A stretch of DNA of 64,000 nucleotides from Fusarium oxysporum f. sp. lycopersici 4287 (taxonomy: Eukaryota > Ascomycota > Sordariomycetes > Hypocreales > Nectriaceae), in assembly GCF_000149955.1 (NCBI RefSeq), contig NC_030993.1, positions 2,136,562 through 2,200,561 of the forward strand. The letters are read 5' to 3'. The number at the start of each line of letters is the position of its first letter. The first letter of the stretch is position 1. The notes under the pieces were generated by a model, which worked only from the letters and a program-made list of their open reading frames with translations, made no database searches and had not been told where the DNA came from. Positions 9,382-20,499 of the stretch are shown piece after piece. The translations under genes were made by a program, and so were the position numbers.

Positions 9382-12030
9382 TTAGCCACCTGCCAGTTTG
9401 TATGTCCTGATTACTAAGGTTGCACTTCCAACGACATCTGTGAAACACGCCCACGATGAACTTGAAAATGAAGTCAGAAGCTGCATAATAACATTCGGAA
9501 AGGCCAACATCCAGGATAGCAATACCTCCGGAAGCCCAAAGATATACCCTAATGAGCTTGTATAATAAGAGAACGCAGTTGATACCCATGGCGGTTGTAT
9601 CGCCATGTACGTCAACATATGGTCCCTCGTCTGGCCGTTGGCAATATACCACAGGTGTCTTTCATGGCGTACCTCTAACCACCAGCCAAGAACAAACAGG
9701 AAGAAAGCATGGTTGAAAACAAACCCCACGTTTACATACGAAGGTGGGTTGGGGAATTTCAGTGCTTTGCCGTCGTTATCCACGTTCCTACGCCTGATGA
9801 AACGGTGATAAGACCAGGAGAGAAGTTGACAGACAAATTTCATGACAAGACACCAAGCCCAGACCTGGTTGGCTATAAACAGCACTACCAGCATTCTCAA
9901 GACCCTAAGCCCCAGTTTTAAGGATTGGAAGATACCAGAATCCTTTGTTGATGATTGTGCAAGGGGATGTGACGACTCGTTATCGACAGTAGTCCCTTTA
10001 GTAGGATCTGGATCTGGATCATCTCCGCCATCACTATTCCCTGGTGCTGGCGTGTTCGCCTCTTGAGATGCTTCAGGTATGTCTAAGGATTCACCGGTGC
10101 CGTTGCTCGACATGTCTCTGACAGGACTGTTTCCTTTCTCATCTTCAGAAACAACCTCCTTCTCATCATCACTGTCCTTCTGTGGAGTGTTCTCCTCCTT
10201 AGGACTAATCCACCACTTCTTGGGTGAGTCTCCGTCTCTCGGGCTGCTTTGCGGCGTTGTGTAATATTGCGTTCCAGCGGACGAAGGAGGGCTCAGGTAA
10301 GGGCCTCGGCTCACGGACTCTCTGTTCTTCTTGATCTTTTGCTGCCAAGCACTGAGCTCCCGAGAACATCCAGGTCTCAAGCTTGCCACTGACTCGCTGT
10401 CTGGAAAAACAGGACGCTTCGGTTCGCTACTTGCGTTCACCTCTAGATCGTCACCGTCATGGTCTTTATTGCTAAGGAAGCTGTCGCGAGATCCGCTGGA
10501 AGGCGCAGTTGACAAACATTGAGAGCTTTCCATGCCTGCAGAGGTTTCTGAGTAGCCAGACCTAGATTTAGAGGCTTCCGATGTCTGCGCCGCGTTTGGA
10601 GGAAGATCGATATCGAGCACATGGCGAGCGATGTCAGCAAAGAAACTCTTGATCTTCTTAAATTTACAATGGTGATCCTTTATTGCCGGTACCCAGATAT
10701 CAATTAGTTCTTTCATGGAATTCTCATTGATGTCGCACTTTTCTAGGTTTTCGCATTTTGATATTGCAAAATCGACGCGCTCATTGTTTTCCAAGAGGAT
10801 TTTCCAGAGCTTTATTGCCATTTTGGGTGAAAGCATGATGGTGCCATCAGGCCCAGATTGAGGTTTCTCTTGAAGATGAGCAGTCTGATGCTCAACGCCC
10901 CCATTCTTTATTTCGAGCTTGTCGTTGAGTTCATCGTGCTCCTTGGTCTCATCCTCAGCTTCTCTCAAGGGAGTGTCCCCAACCCTCTTCTGTTGCCTTT
11001 TTCCCTCCTCGGCCATTTCTTCGACTTGGGTATCCCCGCCATCCGAGTCTTCAGCATCAGCCGGAGAGGATATGGTACTGAACTCTTCATTGAGTTGTTG
11101 TCCAAGAACAAATGCGTCGTCTATGAGAAGTTCCTTGTCTATGCGAGGATGCCCGTGACCCTGAGCAGCGACAAGCTCCTGCTCTAGAAAAGGTTTTGCG
11201 TATATCTTATCAGGAACATCGTCAGGCTCGTCACGTTGCAACTCGGAAGCATTGAACTCTTGCGATAGAGAGCTTGCTGTGTACCGCTTTTGGGGCCGGA
11301 TCGCTGTGGGCAGTCTAGGGGCCGTCATGGAGGTGCGATGAGCCAGTCCTTTCGGACTACCATAAGTTTGCGATCGTTTGCACAGCGACGTCTTCCTAGA
11401 AATAGCTGCGTTCTCGTTTAGGCGATTCAAGGTCTTTTCCGTGCTTATAGCATTCTCTCTCCGATGACGATGACGAGGATGGCGAGAGGGTCTTGGCTGC
11501 CCATTGGCCTGTTGGCTACGTATGATCCTCTCAGTAGCTTTGGCACGCTCGAAAGCCTTCCCAGCACTGCCAACACGGTTTAACGCGGAAGTTACACGTT
11601 TTTGTATGGGCTTTTTTTGCTCAGGGCTTGATGCAGGGTTAGGGAGCCTGCTCTTCTCCATCACGAGCAACCGCTGTTCTGTGAGACGCTTTTCGCTCTC
11701 GATTCGTGACTTCTGACTCTGATAATAATCATCGATACACTGTACCAGATCTTTGATCTGGCGCTTGGACTCATCGTCCTGACTCCGTTGTGTGGCATAG
11801 ACCCATTCAAGCAGGTCATCGAGCGAACTATGGGCCGTCTTTTTCAAAGCCTGCATGACGTTGAGGGCCATCTTTGGAAATTTGGAAGGCTCTTTGAGAC
11901 ATTCTTTTTCGTAAAATCGATCTAGACTTGACGCGAGGTTGTCCTTCTTATGATTCCATTTCACACCTGTTTCGGCAATTCGAACGTCGAGGTCCTTTTC
12001 AAATTCGATGAAGGGATTAGTAACCGACAT
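9382..12030 (-). CDS. Unrecognised 882-residue protein with C-terminal membrane segments
   Basis: One uninterrupted frame; the ATG at 12030 (MSVTNPFIEF) is the first real ATG. I do not recognise a family. Residues ~1-150 are charged and helical-looking (IAETGVKWNHKKDNLASSLDR onwards) with coiled-coil potential. About 150-700 are low-complexity Ser/Pro/Glu/Asp-rich and disordered-looking, apart from a more ordered helical block near residues 410-490. The last ~170 residues carry three or four hydrophobic segments (LRVLRMLVVLFIANQVWAW; the segment around GFVFNHAFFLFVLGWWLEV; the stretch around GYIFGLPEVLLSWMLAFP). A tail-region membrane anchor with a large cytosolic or nucleoplasmic head is the simplest reading. 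It lies 572 bp downstream of NSE4 on the same strand; no functional link is implied. Confidence 0.85.
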   Translation of the reverse strand: MSVTNPFIEFEKDLDVRIAETGVKWNHKKDNLASSLDRFYEKECLKEPSKFPKMALNVMQALKKTAHSSLDDLLEWVYATQRSQDDESKRQIKDLVQCIDDYYQSQKSRIESEKRLTEQRLLVMEKSRLPNPASSPEQKKPIQKRVTSALNRVGSAGKAFERAKATERIIRSQQANGQPRPSRHPRHRHRRENAISTEKTLNRLNENAAISRKTSLCKRSQTYGSPKGLAHRTSMTAPRLPTAIRPQKRYTASSLSQEFNASELQRDEPDDVPDKIYAKPFLEQELVAAQGHGHPRIDKELLIDDAFVLGQQLNEEFSTISSPADAEDSDGGDTQVEEMAEEGKRQQKRVGDTPLREAEDETKEHDELNDKLEIKNGGVEHQTAHLQEKPQSGPDGTIMLSPKMAIKLWKILLENNERVDFAISKCENLEKCDINENSMKELIDIWVPAIKDHHCKFKKIKSFFADIARHVLDIDLPPNAAQTSEASKSRSGYSETSAGMESSQCLSTAPSSGSRDSFLSNKDHDGDDLEVNASSEPKRPVFPDSESVASLRPGCSRELSAWQQKIKKNRESVSRGPYLSPPSSAGTQYYTTPQSSPRDGDSPKKWWISPKEENTPQKDSDDEKEVVSEDEKGNSPVRDMSSNGTGESLDIPEASQEANTPAPGNSDGGDDPDPDPTKGTTVDNESSHPLAQSSTKDSGIFQSLKLGLRVLRMLVVLFIANQVWAWCLVMKFVCQLLSWSYHRFIRRRNVDNDGKALKFPNPPSYVNVGFVFNHAFFLFVLGWWLEVRHERHLWYIANGQTRDHMLTYMAIQPPWVSTAFSYYTSSLGYIFGLPEVLLSWMLAFPNVIMQLLTSFSSSSWACFTDVVGSATLVIRTYKLAGG

Positions 12031-12602
12031 CTTGACTGCCTGGGTATTTAACAAAGGTGGAATTGAATATGGATGTGTGAGAAAGTTGCTACACGATTCC
12101 TGGGTTAATGTGGCAAAAGCAGCTGATTTTGCCCTGCAACAATGTGAAAAGGATTATCGAAACAGTCGCTGGCACTCGATCAAAGGACACGAGGAGTGGG
12201 TGGGAGTTTTGAAGGGGTTAAATAAGCGGCTTGCAGCTGTGTGGATGCCTTTGTCTATTCAGATTCTTTGAATCGGACGCTTCTCTTTGACAATATCTGC
12301 AATGTGTCAGAAATAAAACGAGGCGCACACCTTTTGCCGTGCACAGGCAGTCTTGCACAAAGGCTCATCGCCGCCAATCGAGCCTTTCTTCATTACTACC
12401 CCGACCTCTGCTGTCGGGGAAGAACAAGAACAAAGAAAACAGGTTGTTTGCTAACGGCCTGTGCACAACACCATGCCGGCCATCTCCGAACCACTGCCTG
12501 ATAGGTATCTCACATGCAAACAAGGTTATCTCGTGTGTTTCATGACAATGAATCATGGATTTGAAAGACTCGACATGTTTGTTCATGCTTCCCCTTTCCC
12601 AC
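12031..12602. other. Intergenic region, no gene seen
   Basis: 572 bp between the stop of NSE4 and the start of the 882-residue gene, both leftward. It holds the promoter of the latter. Small open frames overlap on both strands without recognisable content. Confidence 0.7.
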
Positions 12603-13996
12603 TCAGCTATACCAACCCCGCGCACCAGGTCCCGAAGTCGTCACCTCCTTTCTGTGAGCAATCATGGGCTCCTTGAGGTCGAATGTGTCAATGATGTCCT
12701 GCCAGGTCTCCATGTCCATGGAAAGAATTGCTTGGTGTTTCGCTGCCCCGTGTCGTGTCGGTTCTCCTTCCTCTGCCTCGACATCTCTGTCTATGATTTC
12801 TAAAGATCGAGTTAGCGAGTTTCAGACGTCCCGGCCATGATTAACTAACCAAGCGCTGGTAAATCGAATTCATCGAAATCGATCTTCACTCTGCCGTCTC
12901 TGACAAGGAAGCTGACGTAGAACATGTTCTCGATGGTTTGGCCGAATGATTTGGGATTCACAACAAACCGCATCAAATCAATGCCGCCGGTGCTCCGAAG
13001 GCCATGTTGATGCATAATTCTGGTCTGTTCCTCATCGTCCATATTTTCATCAATCAGGTCCGCCACAGTTTCTTGAATGTTCGCCTGGAGAGTTTGTAAT
13101 TGATGGAGAATCTTGCCGCAAATCGCGGTGAGATCGTTCTCCTTCTTGGCCAGATCCTCGACATTGAGCACTTCGGGACGCGTCTCAGTCAGATTGTTAG
13201 GTCTGAACGGGGCACTTCGCTTTGCAATCTTGCGAGCCTTCTTCTCGACTGACAGAGGTCCAAGGAGGAACCCGGGGAGGGCGGGACGCCTGATATAAGG
13301 TAAGCTGGCAAAACGGCCAAGATGCGGCCAGTTCATCATATCGCCCTCATCACCGATGTCTTCCTCACCATCTTCATCACCTCTTGTGGTCCTTCTTCTT
13401 TGACGTTGGGTGCTCGAGAGCTCGGGTGCATCATCATCCATAATTCCTCGACCATGTCTCATATATGTGATGCATTTTGAAACAAACTCATCAACATCGA
13501 TGCCTTGAGAAAGACTGCCTTGTGTGAGTCTCAAAGTCTTTCGGTAAGATAAATCGGTAGTGCTAACAAGTAGCCGTGAGTCAATCGTTGCTTCTGTAGT
13601 CTGTCGCACTTTCTTCGATAGTTCATCGGCGCGGAGAATGGCCTCATGAAGCCCTCGCGAGTCCCCTTGTAGGTATTCCTCAGTGTTCTCTGTCACATCG
13701 CGAAGTAAATCTCTGAACCCCTGTTGGACTCTGCGGCGCTCCTCCAGTGGCTGGTCAGGATCGTAGATATCGTCATCATCGTCGTCGTCTTCGCTGCCCG
13801 CTGTAGGTTCAACGGTCCGTCTTCGATGGCTCGCGGGTTCTCCGTTTCTTGTGTCCGCTCTCTTCCTCTTGGATCCAGATGCGGAGCGACTTGAATCCCG
13901 TTCTCTGACTGCTAAATTTCGATGCGCTGGTGTCGCTCTTGAGGGCGGCGACGGCGATCGCGAATGCGACGGGGAATCATGTGTTCGAGTAGGCAT
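12603..13996 (-). CDS. NSE4: NSE4, kleisin subunit of the SMC5/6 complex
   Basis: Exons 13996-12850 and 12799-12603, joined across a 50-nt intron with donor GTTAGT, give 447 residues. NSE4 bridges the heads of Smc5 and Smc6 in DNA repair and segregation. The first ~110 residues are Ser/Arg-rich and disordered with an acidic [13 protein letters not shown] run. The Nse4/EID nucleation domain follows ([15 protein letters not shown]... to about residue 200). The conserved C-terminal winged-helix begins near [16 protein letters not shown]; exon 2 completes it with [22 protein letters not shown]. Without the splice the frame would stop at once, so the intron is well supported. The frame is open up to an ATG at 14185, but the extra 63 residues look like leader sequence, so I chose 13996. 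Confidence 0.92.
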
Positions 13997-14618
13997 TCGT
14001 ACAATAGGGCAAGTCGTACAAATGTAGGTATTAAATTTAGAATCCAATCCAGCTATGCTCTTGCATCCGTTGAGGACTTGTAATATCTTGGCGCTTTGTT
14101 GAAGTTGAAAAGGTTTAGTTGTGGCACAAATCGCGTACTTGGTGATGGTAAACGCGACGTGAGGCAGGTACGTACTTCTTTCCATTAAACGTACAGTGAA
14201 CTTTGAAACCCACCTGCCCTGAGAGAAGACGTTGGTGGGGCAGGCAGGGACGGGGAAGGAGAGAGCAACTCAGTTCTCCACACCTTTGGATCTGACAACG
14301 GAACCTTAATTGGGTGGAAATCACATGTGCTAGGTTTGCCTGAGCCTCATCAATTAAGGGACCGGGTATGGTAATAAGTACATGGTGCTCCCACGTCCTG
14401 GATTATAGTTTAACATGTCACTAATATAAACAAAAATGTGGTTCGTCCCAGTGATAGTTCTCTTAAGATCTCTAATAATACGATCGCTTTATGGAAACGC
14501 TTTTACGCTATGATTGTCCATGATATCAACCTCCCTCCATGAAATAACCCCCACTTGCCGTAAGTATGTACAGTTCGAACGGAAACCTCTTGATTACTTC
14601 CACCACTCTCGTTGCAGT
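13997..14618. other. Intergenic region upstream of NSE4
   Basis: 622 bp between the NSE4 start and the ferric reductase stop. The first 189 bp remain open in the NSE4 frame (to the ATG at 14185) and may be leader or an N-terminal extension. The rest shows nothing recognisable. Confidence 0.65.
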
Positions 14619-16472
14619 TTACCACGTAAAGCTTTCTTCTACAAAGTCCACCACGGTTGAGCCCTGCACTGCTCGGGCAGCACCCCGAACATCATCAGCA
14701 AGAGCACCAGGGCCACAGACTGTGACGCACATGGCACCCATCTGCTCTTGCACCTCTCGGGCCAGGATGAGGGGAACGTTTGGCCGTCCTGGGAACATAC
14801 GCACCGTGGCGCTAGCACTGACAATATCGCGTGGGTTCTGAGGACGGGTGACGAAGATCTGGATGCGGAGTATGTCTTTTCGGTTTGGAATACGAAGAAT
14901 CGTATCCATGTAGGGCCGCACCCACTCGAGAGATTCGTATTCGCGGATAATCCAGACAAGTGTGATGCGTCGAGCAGCAGTAGTGCCCTGGTTGTATCCT
15001 TCGAGGAGATGGCGAATGTACGAGATTTGGTGAGTAATTCCAGTCGAGCCGGCAAAGAGGACTGCATGGCCATATGAATCAAGGCTGTTATGTCCGGCGT
15101 AGGGACCTTCCATCGCAGCCTTGATACGGAGACCTCGCGGGCATCTGGAGGCACGGTCGAAGAGCTTCTTAGTGAAACCTGTCTGGGCTCCAATCAGGAA
15201 AGAGACTGTAGTAGTCATGGCTGACCTGTCGACTGCGTGGAGAGGATCCTTTTCCGCAATTGGTAAGCTGTTATCGCGAACATGATTGACCCAGCAGATA
15301 GAGAAAGGATGGCTCTCCCAGGCACAAAGACCCCAAAAGCGTAGGTATGCGTGAGTGCCAGGCTCAATATCGACATATCGGGGTAAGTGGAGGGTGACTC
15401 GAGTGACGTTGCCGGGCATAGCCTCGCACACCGCATCAGTCCATCCCTTGGAAGACCAGTTGACGAAGACAATCCGGAGCATACGAGCGAGGCGGTCGGC
15501 GAACCAGATGGCCATGATGGCCATGATCCAGGGAAGTTGAGGTAGGCCACCTTTGAGTGCAGACGAAGCACAGTGAATCCACGTAGCGACGAAGGCAACG
15601 AAGGCTAGGACAATGTGAACGTTGAGGAAAGTCTCGTAAAAGGCATGACGCAAAGGCGAAACGGAAAGCAGAAGGAGGAAGGTCATAGCAACCGTGCCAA
15701 CGGCTCCCGAGCCTTCAAAAAGTCCATGGGAAAGTTTATGGCCAACACCACCCCAACCCAAGTCATCCACGGCGACGATGAGCCAGGCGATAGTGTGGAT
15801 ATAGACTCGAGACCACATACGACCCATCCATCGATGTAGAAGATTGTAGGTGTCGAAACTGATCTTGAGCAGGCCAATGAGGAGGTTGTTGCGCCCAGCG
15901 AAAATGATCAAGGGCACCATGTTGACAAGCGCCAAGGTTCCTGAGCGGCCTCGTAACTCGGCACAGAAAGCAAGCTTGTTCTCATTGTGCCAGTTGAGGA
16001 CGAACATATAGGCGAAGTTGCTGCCCAGGTAGATGAAGAGGATGATGAAGTGAAGTCGCGAAGGAAGGGTTCCCATGCTAATAGCAGAGGATAGCTTGAA
16101 CTCTCGGTTGTGGCGTTTGTTCCACAGAGGAGCGTATATGAGGTTCTTCTTGACGTTTGGCATCCAGCTCCATTGAGATATCCTCCAGTACGCTTGTTTG
16201 GAGCCGGACACGTTCATGGCAGACACCTGTCGGAGTCTCATCCACAGGATCTCAATTATTCTGATGGACAGAACAACAAGGGCCATGATGCCCAAGGTCC
16301 ACCACAAGGCATCTTTAAAAAGTAAATTCATAGGTTGGTTTACACCATCGAGATTTGAGTGATAGTTTGGAGTTGCCTCAGCATCTGCAGGAACGGCTTC
16401 GCCACGAGATTTGAGGGTTGATGTTGGTATGTATGAGCTGATATCGGCGATCCTGCGCCGTGTGAAATCCAT
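14619..16472 (-). CDS. Ferric/cupric reductase, FRE-type transmembrane flavocytochrome b
   Basis: A single frame of 617 residues starting MDFTRRRIAD. Such proteins pass electrons from NADPH through FAD and two haems across the membrane to reduce Fe3+ or Cu2+ before uptake. Seen here: a polar N-terminal part; about seven membrane helices between residues ~60 and 320; the haem-ligand pairs LLHRW (~212) / YIHTIAW (~222) and NVHIV (~284) / WIHCAS (~297); the FAD site HPFSICWV (~387); the NADPH-binding FAGSTGIT (~472); and the conserved C-terminal VDFVEESFTW. No signal peptide is obvious. No SreA-like ATCWGATAA site was noticed upstream, so iron control is not supported by sequence. The 3.2-kb gap upstream is unusually long. 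Substrate (iron or copper) cannot be told. Confidence 0.92.
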   Translation of the reverse strand: MDFTRRRIADISSYIPTSTLKSRGEAVPADAEATPNYHSNLDGVNQPMNLLFKDALWWTLGIMALVVLSIRIIEILWMRLRQVSAMNVSGSKQAYWRISQWSWMPNVKKNLIYAPLWNKRHNREFKLSSAISMGTLPSRLHFIILFIYLGSNFAYMFVLNWHNENKLAFCAELRGRSGTLALVNMVPLIIFAGRNNLLIGLLKISFDTYNLLHRWMGRMWSRVYIHTIAWLIVAVDDLGWGGVGHKLSHGLFEGSGAVGTVAMTFLLLLSVSPLRHAFYETFLNVHIVLAFVAFVATWIHCASSALKGGLPQLPWIMAIMAIWFADRLARMLRIVFVNWSSKGWTDAVCEAMPGNVTRVTLHLPRYVDIEPGTHAYLRFWGLCAWESHPFSICWVNHVRDNSLPIAEKDPLHAVDRSAMTTTVSFLIGAQTGFTKKLFDRASRCPRGLRIKAAMEGPYAGHNSLDSYGHAVLFAGSTGITHQISYIRHLLEGYNQGTTAARRITLVWIIREYESLEWVRPYMDTILRIPNRKDILRIQIFVTRPQNPRDIVSASATVRMFPGRPNVPLILAREVQEQMGAMCVTVCGPGALADDVRGAARAVQGSTVVDFVEESFTW

Positions 16473-19400
16473 CTTGTTAAGTAGTTGCTCTCTGGGAGCA
16501 AGTGTAGTAGGAAATGAGAGTCGGCTTCTTTTTATCCGGTTCTTTGGGCGAATAAAGAGGGAGAATTCGCAGTTCGCTGTGAATGAATGATGGACAATAT
16601 AATTGTGCGACGAACAAAAGGTCCCGAATAAGAGTCAAGAGGTCAGTGGTGGTTTTAAAGAAAGTAGGTGTATGCTGTTCCTCCTTGTGTTCGCTCTTTG
16701 GTGTCAGAACATGATGGTAAACAAATGATTGACTTGGCGCTTGTGTCGATAAATCGTGATCGGCGAGCGAGATGTTCAGTGGTGACTTGGGAGATTTGGT
16801 GCTGGTGAAGGTGTGTTCAACACAAAATGTAACGCAGCGCGAAGGCAAAGAACAATAAACGATCCGCGGAGAACAAGGCTGACTTGGGTATTGATCACTG
16901 TCGCTACAAGGCAGTTCTCAATGACGTAGGAAGTCCAAGTCGTCTTCACCTCGTCCACAAGGTGATGATGTTCTCAGTTGCAGTTGGAAAGAAAGCAGGC
17001 CAGGCTGACGATCTCCAACTTTGGGCGGATTTGGATCAGCGGTAAAGAACGGGTCGATGTCAATTGCCGCGAGTAAGTGAAGGGCAAGGGCGAATTGAGA
17101 CACAGGCCAATCGATAAAGGCAGGCGTTTAAGACGATCGACGTTGACGTTTGGGCGCTTGCGCGAGTAGAATGATAGTGAATGGAATAAGTGAGGTAGGA
17201 ATTGAGGCGCTTTGTCGCAACACACAAGACAATACCCAAATAATGAATGATCGACCGGAGGAAACAATAACAATCGAAGCCAAGCGGGAAACGGTTGTTT
17301 TTCAATGTTTCAACCTGTTCTGAGACCCGAAACCCCAAGCAGAGACAAACACGAGGGCGAGAACCGGTGAACAGTGGTCGACAGTGACGAAAGCAGTCTT
17401 GTCAGGCGGATTGAGGTAGAGAGTGGCCAGCCTCAGCGAAGAATGTTTCAATGGTCCAGAGGACGAAAGAAGAAAAAGATAAAAATAAAACAGGGGGAAA
17501 AAAACCACCGTAAACGGCACGAAGCAAAGACCAAGAGGAATGAAGAGGCAATACATGAAGCCCAGCGGAGCGGACGTTGTGATAATATGTAAATGTAAAC
17601 GGGTCCCCCCAGCTCAAGTTAGTCCGCCACTTGACTTGTCAGCCCAGATACAGTGGGCAATCAGCATTCAACTTGGCCGAAAAGGCTGTGTACAACTCGT
17701 CTTGGCGCTGAAAGAATTTACTCGCACAGCAGGGCATGGCATGGCAGAGGATCCCCTCCCTGTTCGTCTCTATCACAAGGAGCCCCTTACAGACTTCTAG
17801 GCTCGGCACCGCAGAGTCTGGATGGATGGATATAACTGGGACCCCCTGCAGGGCGTGCTGTTTCCAGCTATGAGCCGTAAAGCCGAGAATTCAATCCATA
17901 TCGATCTGGTTGGACCGCGCATTACACTACGTCTTCCGATGTCTTACAATACAAGAGCTACAAGATTCATGGCACAACGAACCACGAGCGTTTAAGCGCA
18001 TCTTACACAAGTGCCTAGGAACTTTAGCACCCGACTTTAAAAAGCCTCCATCAGCTGCAGCACGGCAGGGGCACTCCCAGCAACGGCGTGGCTTCGCAAG
18101 ATATGGCCAATTGGGTGAGAGATGTCGCTAGCAGATCTCAGACTTAGGCCTCCGGCGGAAAAGGAACATTATTTAGTGGCTGCTCGTTGGCAGATCCTGG
18201 TAACTCAATGCTTCTGAAACCAGCCACTTGCTGGCCCTGGCTGGCCCTTGCTCAGGGGACCACCCAGGCCCCCTTTTGGAATGGCGAATGGGAAACTCCA
18301 AGTTTTCTGCTCAACTCTTCAGGGGTGGACTGGCTGTCAAAGGCCAGACCTGCTGCAAGAATGTGGGCACTTGAGCACTAACAGCGCTTCGTAGCCACTC
18401 AATGCCCCGCAGCATTGCCGCCAACGACTCATTCTCTCAGAGGCATCCGGTCAGGAACGCTCGCTCTCGTATCACAAGCTCAAGTTCAGCACCGCCGCGA
18501 CACGTTTCCAGACGACAAAATGTTTCCTGTTTGATGTTTGGATAAACGCATCGGTTTCTAGTTTCTCGTCTCATTGTTCCTCTGACGCAATCCTGCTCAG
18601 AGTGGATGAAAATGGGCTGACTGAAACATCCTACGGCTTAGACGGCAAACCATGAGGGGCATCTGTCATGCCATGAACCACAACCATGATGGCAGCTCCC
18701 ATACTTCACCAAGACTTTTCAACTCAAGGCTTCGTCTCCTCGCTTAGCACAACAGATTGCCAATGCGGACCAAAAGCCTCAAGAGACAAGGTATTCAAAG
18801 ATGCTCCCTGCAAACATCATTGCCAAGGGTCAGACGCGGCCCGCAATCTTCAGATTTTCTCGTTCTGTGGTTGATGGAATTCTGTTTCGACGTCAGTTTG
18901 ATCCTGCGGCCCAGCTAGCCTGTCCGCCGTCTAGCATGATAACGGAAAAATGACCGCTGGATATCCAGGCCCACGAGGCTCTTGATCCTTTGGCGCACAT
19001 TGTTATCAAGTCAACTGTCTTGGCGTCACAGATAAAATTATCTAGTGCCTGAATGCTCGCTTCCGACGCCTTGGTAAGCTACATCCGATGTATACAGCCC
19101 CACGAACGGGCGCTATCTCGATTCTAGAAATGGAAATCTCAAGGCCCCTTGAGGAGATTGTCCTGAACCTGATGCTTGCGTTAATCCTTGAATCCTATCG
19201 GCCAGTCAAGCCGCGACCTTACAGCAGGACTTCGTAAGCTAGGTCGCCGTGACATTGCCATTCTTTGCATCGGCAGGCATTGGCTTCTGCAAATCGCTAT
19301 GATCTTGGAACAGGCCATCTTACCCCAACATCAGATCGTAATAAGCGCGGGCTTGGCCGGTGTTGTGAGTTTGTCACTGTTTGTGGAAGATAGATTGCCG

Positions 19401-19717
19401 ATAGTGGCATGTTTGTTGAATCATCATCGCAAGTAGCACGGACATCGTCCTGTGTCAAGCCTCCTTGATCAATGTCATGCATTAATTACAATACAAGTGG
19501 CGTGTGGTGTAATAGTTTCGGTGACCGTATTCTCGGTCGCAGGTGAGGCGCCACACTCAAGCGCCACACGAGGCGTCGCTTGACGGGATGAATTCGCAAC
19601 CTCAGGCAGCCACGGATCGCCGCTCCGTGACGCACCCGAATAACGCCGGAAATTTCCAGGAAGGCTATCACGAGCCGGGCATTGAACATCGGTTGTACAG
19701 CCATTGCGGTCGACACA
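16473..19717. other. Long divergent intergenic region, FRE / MIC19
   Basis: About 3.2 kb without a recognisable gene between the divergent starts of the ferric reductase and MIC19. It has many short frames on both strands but none above about 125 codons, none with family resemblance, and none that I could splice into a plausible protein. A purine-rich, A-rich tract lies around 17460-17510. It may contain a long leader, non-coding transcript or distal control elements. Confidence 0.6.
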
Positions 19718-20351
19718 ATGGGTTCCAGCGAGTCGAAACCAATCTCCTCACATGTGTGGAAGGCGTAAGTTAATCCAGTTATGGAGGGTATGCTACTATA
19801 TTCCGATCAGTGACTAACAGCTTGCCAATAAACAGCTCAGCGCCTAACGGACTGTCACAAGATCTCGTTGATTCACTACAATCCAGCAATGAGGTACTTC
19901 TATCCGCATCGACTTACTAGTATATTCTCCACGAGCGTCAACCGAAGCTAATGCACGTTCTCTCGATTCTAAATAGACCGATGCCTCTCGTTCCAAGATA
20001 GTCGAGCTCCAGATCCAGGCCCGCGTGGCCGAGGAGCTCAAGAAGCTACAGCAGAAAGAAGCCGAAGCTCTCAAAATAGCACACGAGAAACTCGCCAGCG
20101 CCGATTTCAAAGATAACAACAGCACGAGCCAGTACACCGTCAGCAAGGAGATTGAAGCCATGCGTGAGAAGCTCGAGTCACGCAAGCAAGTGCGTCCTCT
20201 GCCCGAGAGCGTTGAGGGAGCACGCAATGAAGTCATTCGATGTCTGCGGGAGCACGACCGACGGCCGCTCGACTGCTGGCAGGAGGTGGAGAACTTCAAG
20301 GCCGAAGTTAAGAAACTTGAGAAGAGCTGGGTCGAGAAGGTCGTCTCGTAG
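19718..20351 (+). CDS. MIC19: MICOS complex subunit MIC19 (AIM13)
   Basis: Three exons, 19718-19764, 19836-19893 and 19977-20351 (introns of 71 and 83 nt), give 159 residues. MIC19 is a peripheral inner-membrane protein of the MICOS complex that links Mic60 at crista junctions. The start MGSSESKP fits an N-myristoylation signal (Gly2, Ser6), a known trait of Mic19. A helical, Lys/Glu-rich central region (QARVAEELKKLQQKEAEALK) leads to a C-terminal CHCH half-domain with one Cys pair spaced by ten residues (CLREHDRRPLDC). The single pair agrees with yeast-type Mic19. Exon joins are supported by frame and by the family's NGLSQDLVDSLQSS stretch. Its 3' end converges on TYW3. Confidence 0.9.
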
Positions 20352-20499
20352 AGAGAGAAGGAAAATTGATAATGGGAATGGGGACTGATTCTATAGAGAT
20401 ATAGAGGTGATGGGCTCTGGTATGCCCAGACAGGTACGCACGTGTACATTACGGCATTGGTAGCGGGAAAAGCTAGGTTGAGGAATCAAAGTGTACAAC

